DNA from: Paracoccaceae bacterium | Lineage (GTDB): Bacteria > Pseudomonadota > Alphaproteobacteria > Rhodobacterales > Rhodobacteraceae | Length of the DNA stretch: 46,931 bases | Reading direction: 5' to 3' | Assembly: GCA_017510335.1 (NCBI GenBank) | Contig: JAFWNM010000025.1 | Coordinates: forward strand, 1-46,931 | Part shown: positions 1-7,031 of the stretch, one piece after another | How the letters are laid out: every line of letters starts with the position of its first letter | How positions within the stretch are numbered: the first letter of the stretch is position 1 | Translations under genes and position numbers: made by a program | Notes under the pieces: model-generated | The model's database searches: none | What the model was told of the DNA's origin: nothing | Seen by the model: the letters and a program-made list of their open reading frames with translations, nothing else

Positions 1-192
1 TGCATCCGGTGACCAGAGGCCTTTCCGCTTCAGCTCATGACGCCACGCATAAATCTGTTGCCGGGTCACCTCGTAGCGCTGCGCAACCTGCGTCACCGTC
101 GCGCCGCCCACACCGACCGCGCTCACGATCGCCAGCTTCTCGTCGTCACCCCAATAACGGCGCCGCTCGACCCCCAGAATTTCGCCCCGCAT
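1..192 (-). CDS. IS66-type transposase accessory protein TnpA (orfA), 3' truncated by window
   Basis: The reverse strand encodes a small helix-turn-helix protein beginning MRGEILGVERRRYWGDDEK, followed by a segment containing VTQVAQRYEVTRQQIYAWR. This is the typical N-terminal HTH of the first ORF (TnpA) of IS66-family elements, which binds the element and supports transposition. The start at 192 is preferred because GGAGG lies six bases before it. An in-frame ATG at 207 is possible but has no ribosome site. The window ends inside the gene after 64 codons, so whether the element is intact cannot be seen. Confidence 0.7.
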   Translation of the reverse strand, partial: MRGEILGVERRRYWGDDEKLAIVSAVGVGGATVTQVAQRYEVTRQQIYAWRHELKRKGLWSPDA

Positions 193-294
193 AACCCCTC
201 CGCGCATAAGAGACGTCATTTGCGACGTCGCTATGCACGTGTCTTAGGCTATCAGCCCGCCTCCCGGCAGGCGGTAACAATCGGGCGGTTACGG
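1..294 (-). mobile_element. Partial IS66-family element, one end
   Basis: This is the end of an insertion sequence cut by the window edge. It holds the first 64 codons of an IS66-type orfA and about 100 bp of leader. The outer end is placed near 294 because the minus strand there begins GTAACCGCCCG, and IS66 elements commonly begin GTAA. No second inverted repeat or target duplication is visible, so the exact end is inferred. It lies only about 50 bp outside the leftmost tRNA-derived att copy. Confidence 0.5.
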
Positions 295-343
295 TCCACA
301 TTTGGACCTAAGCGCCAGTAAAATAATAGGAAAATAAACGCAG

Positions 344-359
344 TGGCAGCCCGTAGGGG
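344..359. repeat. att site, left copy (16-bp tRNA-Glu 3' end)
   Basis: TGGCAGCCCGTAGGGG is identical to the last 16 bases of the tRNA-Glu gene at 20813-20828 and to 12362-12377, all in the same orientation. This copy and the middle one also share the two bases AG before the core. Here the core runs into a dyad, GCAGCCC-GTAGG-GGGCTGC, possibly a pair of inverted core sites for the integrase. It marks the outer left limit of the tandem array. Confidence 0.85.
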
Positions 360-396
360 GCTGCGGAAACAGTGAAAAATCAAACACTTGAAGGAC

Positions 397-453
397 GTGG
401 GACAGTGCCAATCTTTCATCAGACTTCAAGATTTTTCAGGATATTTGTCCCAC
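397..453. promoter_or_regulatory. Element 1 left arm sites (inverted GTGGGACA pair)
   Basis: GTGGGACA occurs at 397-404 and its reverse complement TGTCCCAC at 446-453, starting 37 bp inside the left att core. The same pair recurs beside the other end of element 1 (12281-12288 and 12309-12316). Tyrosine recombinases bind arm-type repeats flanking the attP core, and the placement fits. An operator role for the primase gene just downstream is the alternative. Confidence 0.55.
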
Positions 454-486
454 CATTTCAGCGGCCTCTTAACAGAGGAAACGCAA

Positions 487-2808
487 ATGGAAATCCATCA
501 CAGTCAATTCGAAGACCTTTGGGGGGGTAGTCCTACAACGACAAAACCCGGCGCGCTGGCGGGCGCAACCGGGTCAGATGTCAAAAAGGAAGTCACTCAA
601 CTTCAAGGCGCAATATACCACGATCCCGATGGATTGCTAGGGGGCGTTTCGCCGCTTGATGCACCTATCGCAGTGACACGCTTTGCCAATGTCAGCGCCA
701 ATCGTTTCAGCACAGAAGCCATGAGTCTGCGCGCGCTTGCTGGTGTCATTCGTCAGATGCGCGCAGGCAGCAAAGCAACCTTGCCGCTGCTGAAACTGGC
801 AACCTTCGGAGATTTGCGGACCGAAAAAGGCTCGCTTCGACATGACGGCAACCTTGTCGAGATACATGGGATTGAAGGCGACTATGACGCCGGGGCCGTG
901 TCCACTGCTGAAGCTGTCCAGATGCTCAAGAACGCTGACATCGCGGCGCTTGTTTACACCACGCCGAGTCACACGCCCGATGCGCCCCGCTGGCGTGTCC
1001 TAGTGCCGGTGTCCGGCGCAGTCCAACCTTCAGAACGGGACGCCCTGTGCGCGCGTGTGAATGGTGCGCTTGGGGGTATCCTTGCAACTGAGTCCTTCAC
1101 ACGAAGCCAGACCTTCTATTTCGGGGGGATTGGCTGCGAACCTGAAGTGTTTCTTGTGGAAGGCCGCGCGATCGACAGTGCAACGGATCTGCCCGCTATT
1201 GGAAAGCGCGGGGCAGTCTTTGCCGATGATTCAGACATGTTTGCAGACATCCTTGGGGGTAGGCCGGAACGAAAGGGACAGGGCAAATGCGGGCAACCTT
1301 GGGATGTGATCGTTTCGGCGTTGTTCGCAATCCCAAACGATGGCGCGCCCGGCTGGATGGACTTTCGCGACATTGCCATGGGGCTTCACGAAGAGTCGAA
1401 CGGGTCTCAAGAAGGGCTAGACACGTTCTGCAAATGGGCAAAGCAAAACCCCAGTTACAGCAAGCGCGAATGCCTGAAAATCTGGCGCAGCTTGAAGGTT
1501 GGTCAGCCCGGAAATGTAGGCGGCGGAACTATCCTGCTACGCGCAAAGGCGTTCGGCTGGGAAGACCCCGGCGCATACGATAACCTTGACGGCTTCGAAG
1601 ACCAGCCCGAGGAGGCCACTGACAAGCCGGTAAACCCCACGCGCCTGACCTTGCTGACTCCCGCTGAATGCGATGCCGCCCCCGCGCGATCATATCTGAT
1701 CAAGGGGCTTATCGCAGCGGGGGACGTGGGGTGCATTTTTGGCGCGCCCGGTGCCGGTAAGTCGCTGCTGGCCCCTGCCCTGGGCTATGCGGTTGCGCAA
1801 GGGCGGGAAGCGTTCGGAATGCGCTGTAAGGCTGGTGGCGTCTTCTATGTCGCTGCTGAAGACCCCCACGAGATGCGCGGGCGTGTGAAGGCATTACGCC
1901 TTGCCCATGATGATGCGCCCGCCTTCCAGCTTGTCGAAGGCGTGTCGAACCTGCTGAAAACGGAGTCGCCTGATCTGGCGGCGCTGGTCGCGGCAGTGAA
2001 GGAGCGCCTGCCTAAACTAATCGTCCTGGACACGCTGGCACTGGCCTTCCCCGGCCTAGAAGAAAACAGTGCCGAAGCTATGGGGCGTGTCGTGGCAGTC
2101 GCCCGCAAGCTGACGAAATGGGGCGCGGCAGTCATCCTTGTTCACCACGACACGAAGGCGGAAGGCAACACGCCGCGCGGGCATAGCCTGCTGAACGGTG
2201 CCCTTGATGTCGCCTTGCACGTGAAGCGTGACGAGTCGGGCATCATCCGGGGCAAGCTGACAAAGAACAGAAACGGCACCTGTGATCGTGACATTGCTTT
2301 CCGCATAGCTGTCGAAGATGGCGGAACAGACGAAGACGGGGATGCGATCACCTTACCGCGTTGCGATGAACTGACAGACGATTTTGCAGAGCCTAAGATG
2401 AAAGCAAGCGAAAGAGCGGTTGTGAGGTCAGTAGAAGACCTTATTAGCGACGCCCAGCTAGAAGCGGAGTTCTCGGGCGAAGCTGCGCCGGAATCTATCC
2501 CGGAAAAGGAACTGCGCGACTTCTGCGCGTCGGATAGCCCGGACAAACCCGGACATTTGGTCGTGTCTGGGGCGCCAAACCGCGACAGTCGCGTAAAGGC
2601 TTATCGACGTGCCTTAGATAGCCTAGTCGGACAAGGCATTTTGTCCGGGTTTACCCATCCTGATAGCGGCGAAAAGCATATCAGCCCGAGTAAAATCAGG
2701 GCCTTGGGCGTGGTGGATAATCAGCCCGGACATACCCGGACAAAGCGGAAATGTCCGACCAGTGCAGCGGAGGGGGCAGCCCGGACAGACACGGACAACC
2801 CCCTATAG
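487..2808 (+). CDS. Satellite primase-helicase (AEP primase, PriCT-2, RepA-like ATPase)
   Basis: A 773-residue replication protein. Residues about 20-240 look like an archaeo-eukaryotic primase fold, with the acidic pair in GDYDAG near residue 131 and a later RWRVLVPVSG strand. Residues about 270-350 resemble a PriCT-2 domain. Residues about 400-650 form a RecA/RepA-type ATPase with Walker A GAPGAGKS near 418 and Walker B LIVLDT near 512. The C-terminal 150 residues look like a winged, possibly DNA-binding tail. It should prime and unwind the element's own origin. ATG 487 is chosen over the upstream TTG at 388 because AGAGGAA precedes it and the longer version would run through the arm sites. 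The gene's 3' end carries CCCGGACA iteron-like repeats. Confidence 0.85.
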   Translation: MEIHHSQFEDLWGGSPTTTKPGALAGATGSDVKKEVTQLQGAIYHDPDGLLGGVSPLDAPIAVTRFANVSANRFSTEAMSLRALAGVIRQMRAGSKATLPLLKLATFGDLRTEKGSLRHDGNLVEIHGIEGDYDAGAVSTAEAVQMLKNADIAALVYTTPSHTPDAPRWRVLVPVSGAVQPSERDALCARVNGALGGILATESFTRSQTFYFGGIGCEPEVFLVEGRAIDSATDLPAIGKRGAVFADDSDMFADILGGRPERKGQGKCGQPWDVIVSALFAIPNDGAPGWMDFRDIAMGLHEESNGSQEGLDTFCKWAKQNPSYSKRECLKIWRSLKVGQPGNVGGGTILLRAKAFGWEDPGAYDNLDGFEDQPEEATDKPVNPTRLTLLTPAECDAAPARSYLIKGLIAAGDVGCIFGAPGAGKSLLAPALGYAVAQGREAFGMRCKAGGVFYVAAEDPHEMRGRVKALRLAHDDAPAFQLVEGVSNLLKTESPDLAALVAAVKERLPKLIVLDTLALAFPGLEENSAEAMGRVVAVARKLTKWGAAVILVHHDTKAEGNTPRGHSLLNGALDVALHVKRDESGIIRGKLTKNRNGTCDRDIAFRIAVEDGGTDEDGDAITLPRCDELTDDFAEPKMKASERAVVRSVEDLISDAQLEAEFSGEAAPESIPEKELRDFCASDSPDKPGHLVVSGAPNRDSRVKAYRRALDSLVGQGILSGFTHPDSGEKHISPSKIRALGVVDNQPGHTRTKRKCPTSAAEGAARTDTDNPL

Positions 2809-2827
2809 GGGTGTCCAGATGTCCGGC
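2538..2827. repeat. CCCGGACA iteron-like array, candidate origin of element 1
   Basis: CCCGGACA occurs in direct orientation at 2538, 2548, 2725, 2735 and 2780. Inverted or near copies are TGTCCGGG at 2642 and TGTCCGGC at 2820, with looser GGACA/TGTCC copies between. Two pairs have 10-bp spacing. The array overlaps the 3' end of the primase-helicase gene and ends around a CCCCTATAGGGG palindrome (2800-2811). P4-type satellites replicate from iterons recognised by their own primase-helicase, so an origin is a reasonable inference. Part of the repetition is in coding sequence and could reflect the protein. Confidence 0.45.
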
Positions 2828-3036
2828 CCCCACCAGCACCCAGACAGAAGGGAAGCAACGATGATCAGGCTTAAGGTTAGAAGCATGTCGGTTGTGTGGT
2901 CGCACTTAGTAGCCAGCCAGCCCTTGCCGGTTGTGTGGTCGCTTGGGTCCTTCCCTTGGGGGCACGGCTTGCGGGGGGCTCTGACCCCGAAGGATTACGC
3001 TGCACAAGTTTTTTCAGAAATGGGGGTCCTGTTGTG
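2809..3036. other. Non-coding gap before terS, candidate packaging (cos) region
   Basis: About 230 bp without a credible gene between the primase gene and terS. It contains a 15-bp direct repeat, CGGTTGTGTGGTCGC, at 2891-2905 and 2930-2944 (39-bp period). In phages with GpA-type terminases the cos site with its small-subunit binding repeats lies just upstream of the small terminase gene. This is therefore the natural place to look, but no cos cut site can be recognised by eye. An in-frame extension of terS upstream to 2896 exists and is rejected. Confidence 0.35.
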
Positions 3037-3576
3037 ATGTCCAATTTTGAAATCTTTGGCGATCTGCTGGGCGACGAAATAAGCCCCGCTGAAGCCCCTT
3101 ATAACCTTTCGGGGGCAATCCCGCCGGAATTGAACGAGTCGGGACTGGCGACCCTGTTGGGCGTCGGCGCAAGCCGCATAAGAACCTTGGCCCGCGACGG
3201 CGTTCTAGTTCGCGGCGGAAAAGGGCGCTTCGACACGCGTAAATCGCTGCAAGGCTATCTGGAAAACCTGAGAGTCCACGCTGCCCGCGCTGGACGACCC
3301 TCAGAAGGCGGGGATGCTCTGAAGAAGGCTAAGACGCGATTAGCCGAAGAACAGGCCGCGAAAGCTGAACTTCAAAACGCTGCCCTTCGGGCTGAACTTG
3401 TGGAGTCGTCGGTTGTGCAGCGGGAATGGCAAAACATCCTTCGTGATGTGCGCAGCACAGTCCTAGCCGTTCCGTCCCGTGTCGGCGCGAAGCTGCCACA
3501 TCTTACTGCGCATGACGTGGCCGAAATTGACCGCGAGATTAAATCTGCATTGGAGGCGCTGGCAAATGGGCGTTAA
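3037..3576 (+). CDS. Terminase small subunit (Nu1-like)
   Basis: A 179-residue protein with an N-terminal helix-turn-helix (about 35-75, containing ATLLGVGASRIRTLARDGVL) and a long charged helical region (about 95-135, ALKKAKTRLAEEQAAKAE) that could form a coiled coil for oligomerisation. This architecture, and its position directly before a GpA-type large terminase, point to the DNA-recognition subunit of the packaging motor. It would decide which DNA enters the head and so give the satellite its own packaging specificity. The start at 3037 follows a weak ribosome site. The gene overlaps terL by 11 bp, implying coupled translation. Confidence 0.75.
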   Translation: MSNFEIFGDLLGDEISPAEAPYNLSGAIPPELNESGLATLLGVGASRIRTLARDGVLVRGGKGRFDTRKSLQGYLENLRVHAARAGRPSEGGDALKKAKTRLAEEQAAKAELQNAALRAELVESSVVQREWQNILRDVRSTVLAVPSRVGAKLPHLTAHDVAEIDREIKSALEALANGR

Positions 3577-5323
3577 AGAAATTCGCCGTGCGGCAATGCT
3601 TGCTCTGCGCCCGCCTGCTGACATGGCAACCGCAGACTGGATCGAAGCAAACATCTTCCTACCGCAAACCGCTTCTGCGCTGCCCGGTCGAATGCAGCTT
3701 TGGGCATATCAGCGCGGAATCTGTGACGCTGTTGACGATCCTGATATTGAACGTATCAGCGTTTTGAAATCTGCCCGTATCGGCTGGACGGCTTTGCAGA
3801 CTGGCTTTCTTGCGTCCAGCGTGGCGAACAGCCCCGCGCCAATCCTATCGATCCAGCCCACAACCGACGACGCGCGCGATTATGCCGTTGATGTCGAACA
3901 GATTTTCGATGCGTCACCGGCTTTGCGTGGACTCCTCTCTGACGATGCGGACGAAACGGGGCGCAGCACAATGCTAAACCGACGATTCCCCGGCGGTAGT
4001 CTGAAGTTCCTAGCAGCAAAAAGCCCTCGAACCTTGAGGCGGCACACGGCAAAAATCCTGATCATGGACGAAATCGACGGCTATGACGTTGGGCAAGAAG
4101 GTGATCCGATTGAACTTGCAACCATGCGGACTCTCACCTTCAGAGACCGGAAAATCATTGCGGGATCGACTCCGGTTTTCGATTACGGGCCAGCAACCCG
4201 GCTTTATAGCCAATCCGACAAGCGGATCTTCGAAGTCTGCTGCCCGTCTTGTGGCGATTTTTCTGAAATCAAATGGAAGGATATTGATTGGAATGAAGAC
4301 GATCCGGACTCGGCGCGATGGTTATGCCCGAAAAATGGCTGCGTGATCGAAGAACGATTTAAGCCTGAGATGGTAGCAAATGGCCGTTGGCGGGCAACTG
4401 CCCCAGATGTGAAAGGTCATGCCGGTTTTGCGATCAATGCGCTTGTAAGCCCACATTTCAATGCCCGTTGGGGCAAGCTGGCAGCGGAATTTCTGGAAGC
4501 CAAGAAGACGCCAGAAACCCTGCAAACCTTCACAAACCTTGTTCTGGGCGAACCGTGGCGAACGGAAGGCGAGGATCTGAGCGAACACGAACTGTTCGGA
4601 CGGCGCGAGTCGTTTGGCCTAACAGCCATTCCTGAAGATGTGCTGTTCATAACCGTTGGTGTGGATTGCCAAGATGACCGCTTAGAAAGCGTCGTCATGG
4701 GGCACGGGCGCAGCGATCTGTTCATTCTGGATCATCGAGTCTTCTGGGGGCCGATTGACGGGGAAGCCGTCTGGTCTGAACTCGAGTCCATGTTGCGCGA
4801 GACGTGGCAGCATCCCAAAGGCGGGACACTTCGAGTCGATGCCTGCTGCATTGACAGCGGCGACGGCGGGCATTCTCAGATTGTCCACGGCTTCACCAAG
4901 CCGCGCTTTGGGCGACGTGTCGTTAGCATCAAGGGCGTTGCCGGGTTTAGCCGCGCGCCCCTTCAGCGATCAGCGACGAAAGGGCAGATGCTTTGGCTTG
5001 TGGGCGTCGATGCTGTAAAGTCACAGCTTTTCAACCGGCTTGCGCGGGGGGTAGGCGTCCGTTTTTCGGAAGACCTAGAACCGGTATTCTTCGAGCAATT
5101 GACTTCGGAACGCCGGGTTGTGCGCTACACACGTGGCACTCCTCAGGCCCGATTCGAGCGGATCAAAGGCAAGCGCGCGGAATCGCTGGACGCAACAATT
5201 TACGCATGGGCTGCGCGTTCACTGATAGGTCAGAATGCAGATAGGCGCGACGAAGAACTTGCCAGTCAGGCCGTGCCGAAAAAGCCGCAATCTGTTATTC
5301 GGTCGAAGTGGTTAGCGGGTTAA
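3566..5323 (+). CDS. Terminase large subunit, GpA family
   Basis: A 585-residue packaging ATPase-nuclease. Visible motifs are a variant Walker A (LKSARIGWT, about residue 67), Walker B with catalytic glutamate (ILIMDEID, about 170), a CxxC...C zinc-like stretch (CCPSCGDF, WLCPKNGC, about 225-255) and the nuclease strand GVDCQDDRLE (about 365). Length is close to lambda gpA (about 640). It should translocate DNA into the prohead and cut at the packaging site. The ATG lies inside the end of terS, and it converges with a reverse-strand gene whose stop overlaps its own. Because satellites often rely on the helper's large terminase, having its own is notable. Confidence 0.92.
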   Translation: MGVKEIRRAAMLALRPPADMATADWIEANIFLPQTASALPGRMQLWAYQRGICDAVDDPDIERISVLKSARIGWTALQTGFLASSVANSPAPILSIQPTTDDARDYAVDVEQIFDASPALRGLLSDDADETGRSTMLNRRFPGGSLKFLAAKSPRTLRRHTAKILIMDEIDGYDVGQEGDPIELATMRTLTFRDRKIIAGSTPVFDYGPATRLYSQSDKRIFEVCCPSCGDFSEIKWKDIDWNEDDPDSARWLCPKNGCVIEERFKPEMVANGRWRATAPDVKGHAGFAINALVSPHFNARWGKLAAEFLEAKKTPETLQTFTNLVLGEPWRTEGEDLSEHELFGRRESFGLTAIPEDVLFITVGVDCQDDRLESVVMGHGRSDLFILDHRVFWGPIDGEAVWSELESMLRETWQHPKGGTLRVDACCIDSGDGGHSQIVHGFTKPRFGRRVVSIKGVAGFSRAPLQRSATKGQMLWLVGVDAVKSQLFNRLARGVGVRFSEDLEPVFFEQLTSERRVVRYTRGTPQARFERIKGKRAESLDATIYAWAARSLIGQNADRRDEELASQAVPKKPQSVIRSKWLAG

Positions 5324-5559
5324 ACGCTTCTCTTTACACTCTGTGTTTCTTCATCCCATACTATCGGGGGATCTGTAGACCATGATGATTGTGGGTTGAG
5401 CCATGGATTTTGTGGCACACATCCACATACGTGCCAAATCCCCGCAATATTTATACGAACCGAAGTGCCGCGTATTTCGACCTCAACAACCCCATGATCT
5501 TCAATAGCAACCTTCCAGTTACTGCTAACAAGACTGGTCAACGGATAACACTCAAGCAA
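5320..5559 (-). CDS. Hypothetical 79-residue protein, cargo block
   Basis: A short reverse-strand ORF starting with TTG inside the end of the upstream gene (5538-5861). It stops at 5320, overlapping the terL stop from the opposite strand. The protein has a compact, strand-rich look (VAIEDHGVVEVEIRG, then IAGIWHVCGCV with two close cysteines). I recognise no family. The overlap with its neighbour suggests coupled translation and possibly a joint function. The DNA around it is visibly richer in A and T than the head genes. Existence is moderately supported: the TTG start is the weakest point. Confidence 0.45.
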   Translation of the reverse strand: MLECYPLTSLVSSNWKVAIEDHGVVEVEIRGTSVRINIAGIWHVCGCVPQNPWLNPQSSWSTDPPIVWDEETQSVKRSV

Positions 5560-5861
5560 AAATTATCTTTCGTTCCCGACGAAATGAGGCGGGCAAGTGT
5601 GTCATTACCTTTAGAAATTGCCATGTACTTGGCCTTTTCGAAGCTAATACCTTCTTGATTCGCAAATCTCTGAATGTATGCCCCGGCAATCTCTGGCGGG
5701 AATGCCGTTCCCTGTCCGCAGTTGCGGGAGGCGACCACTATTCGCCCTAGAACTTCAATGCTTAATACTTCGGGCTCTGCTTCTTGCGCAAACGATGGCG
5801 CGGCGGCAGTCAAAGTAGAAAAAAATATCGCGGCAACAGTTTTCATCTTAAATGATAGCAT
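5538..5861 (-). CDS. Hypothetical secreted protein, cargo block
   Basis: A 107-residue protein with a clear Sec signal peptide: a lysine near the start, a hydrophobic segment VAAIFFSTLTAAAPSFA and a cleavage-like AQEAEP. The mature part (about 80 residues) has two cysteines, NCGQGTAF and FCLSVIR, that could form a disulphide. AAGGAAGG lies about 11 bases before the ATG at 5861. A second ATG six codons in is possible but lacks a ribosome site. It is encoded against the direction of the head genes in an AT-richer block, which suggests separately acquired cargo acting in the periplasm, for example on the host surface. That function is a guess. Confidence 0.6.
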   Translation of the reverse strand: MLSFKMKTVAAIFFSTLTAAAPSFAQEAEPEVLSIEVLGRIVVASRNCGQGTAFPPEIAGAYIQRFANQEGISFEKAKYMAISKGNDTLARLISSGTKDNFCLSVIR

Positions 5862-5917
5862 TCTTGATGCCCTTCCTTACCTTTGATTGAGTCAAAATCT
5901 CACACCGTGCGCGAACC

Positions 5918-6178
5918 TCAAAGCGATTCTTCAGTTATCCAGCGGTCAATGCAGAACTGATCTCTCGGGCCAAGCTGTTCAAGTGTTAGTTTGCGCCCAA
6001 CCGTCTCTGCACAAGCCCACCAGAACCTTGCATCTTCGTCAACCTGCCAGCGCCAAAAGCGGTGCAAATCTCGCCAAGACCTCTGCCAGAATGCACGCCG
6101 TTCCATCGGAATCCATGACGGCACGGGCGGAAGTCGCCGCGTGTTGAACCTGCATTTTGGTTCGATGATCATCTGCAT
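5918..6178 (-). CDS. Hypothetical 86-residue tryptophan-rich protein, cargo block
   Basis: A reverse-strand ORF with an unusual density of tryptophan and arginine (FWQRSWRDLHRFWRWQVDED, then FWWACAETVG). I cannot assign a family. The start at 6178 is chosen because GAGG lies eight bases before it. A GTG at 6244 would extend it by 22 residues but would run across the hairpin at 6191-6240. It is the first gene of the three-gene reverse cargo block, 56 bp from the secreted-protein gene. Opposite-strand ORFs over this stretch look like shadows. Confidence 0.5.
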   Translation of the reverse strand: MQMIIEPKCRFNTRRLPPVPSWIPMERRAFWQRSWRDLHRFWRWQVDEDARFWWACAETVGRKLTLEQLGPRDQFCIDRWITEESL

Positions 6179-6190
6179 AGGCATGACCTC

Positions 6191-6240
6191 AAAAACAAAG
6201 CGCCCCCAACTAGCTGTCCAATCAGCCGGTCGAGGGCGCT
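6191..6240 (-). terminator. Possible rho-independent terminator or attenuator on minus strand
   Basis: On the minus strand AAGCGCCC (6240-6233) pairs with GGGCGCTT (6206-6199), with a weaker inner stem, and is followed by TGTTTTT (6197-6191). This has the form of an intrinsic terminator, yet it sits just before, not after, the reverse-strand gene at 6178. It would therefore end a short transcript starting near the dyads at 6351-6422, or act as an attenuator of the cargo genes. Confidence 0.4.
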
Positions 6241-6350
6241 TCACCGCCGAGGGCGCAAAGGAGGAAACCGCCCCCGGTGGATCTGGTGGCCGGGCCGACC
6301 GAAGCCGCCCCGGCCTTTGGCTCGAACTGTGGACTACTCAACCATACATC

Positions 6351-6422
6351 TTGCTTCCGCTTGACGCAAGTAAAAGGTTGCGTCAAGCTGACGCAATTAA
6401 AGCTTGCATCCAGCGGACGCAA
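6351..6422. promoter_or_regulatory. Three 19-bp dyad operators upstream of head operon
   Basis: Three copies of a 19-bp dyad lie at 6351-6369, 6378-6396 and 6404-6422: TTGCTTCCGCTTGACGCAA, TTGCGTCAAGCTGACGCAA and TTGCATCCAGCGGACGCAA. All have the form TTGC-n-TC-n5-GACGCAA, with periods of 27 and 26 bp, about 2.5 helical turns. They lie between the divergent cargo block and the gene at 6451. They look like sites for a dimeric regulator controlling the head operon; the product of 6451-7026 is one candidate. No good sigma-70 promoter is visible among them, so an activator is possible. Iterons of a replicator are a less likely reading. Confidence 0.6.
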
Positions 6423-6450
6423 GATGTAGCGTCGAACGGAGGCAACCCTG

Positions 6451-7026
6451 ATGCCGGAGTTTAACATGACTGAATATGCCGCGACCCTTCGCCAGATCAC
6501 TGACGCGATTGCAGCTTTTCGGGGCCTATCAGACGCGGATAAAGAGCGCCTGTATTCTCGGGCACGAACGATGCGCGACCGGGGCCTGATCAATACAGCT
6601 TCTCCGAAAGCTCAGGGCCGTGAAATTCGGTATAGTGGCCCGGACATTGCTGCTGCCGTTGTTGCAATCACAATAAGCCTTAACGGCGGGTCCACCGGGC
6701 AGATCGAAGCCATCAATATGCGACTTCGCAAATTTGGCGCAGACTACACCACGACTGACAGCATCCCCGCCTACGAAGAAAACTTCGAAGCGATCCTATC
6801 CGGGCCGCAGATTTTTATTCGTTTTGATATGGTCCTTTTGTCTGATGGGGAATCCTCATTCAGTCAAACAGACACGAAAATGGGGGTGTTTGAAGACCTT
6901 GGTCTGGCCGACAGTTTCGACTCGGTCGATAGCTTTGGGCACCGCCGCATAGTCACACAGTCAAACCTTTTCCCAGTCTCTTCGCTAGTTCGCCCCGTGA
7001 TTGCCACTCTATTCTCTAAAGGCTGA
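6451..7026 (+). CDS. Hypothetical protein with MerR-like N-terminal DNA-binding region
   Basis: A 191-residue protein directly downstream of the three dyads and six bp before the portal gene. GGAGG lies about nine bases before the ATG. Residues about 25-85 have the pattern of a winged helix of MerR type (YSRARTMRDRGLI, then GREIRYSGPDIAAAVVAI). The remainder (about 90-191) is unfamiliar and may sense or dimerise. A regulator binding the upstream dyads and timing head gene expression is my inference. A structural role in the head is the alternative, given its place in the head operon. No database family could be confirmed by eye. Confidence 0.6.
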   Translation: MPEFNMTEYAATLRQITDAIAAFRGLSDADKERLYSRARTMRDRGLINTASPKAQGREIRYSGPDIAAAVVAITISLNGGSTGQIEAINMRLRKFGADYTTTDSIPAYEENFEAILSGPQIFIRFDMVLLSDGESSFSQTDTKMGVFEDLGLADSFDSVDSFGHRRIVTQSNLFPVSSLVRPVIATLFSKG

Positions 7027-7031
7027 TCCCC

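Noticed and set aside
388-486. TTG-initiated extension of the primase-helicase by 33 residues
   Set aside because: It would run through both left arm repeats and lacks a ribosome site, while ATG 487 has AGAGGAA in front.
2793-2816. Rho-independent terminator at CCCCTATAGGGG after the primase gene
   Set aside because: The palindrome is clear but no T run follows on either strand; it fits better as part of the repeat array.
2896-3036. 47-codon upstream extension of the small terminase
   Set aside because: It covers a direct-repeat region, reads as low-quality protein, and the family begins near the HTH; the shorter ATG at 3037 is preferred.
5991-6464. 157-residue plus-strand ORF
   Set aside because: It spans the dyad array and the hairpin, has no ribosome site, and is opposite a more protein-like reverse ORF.
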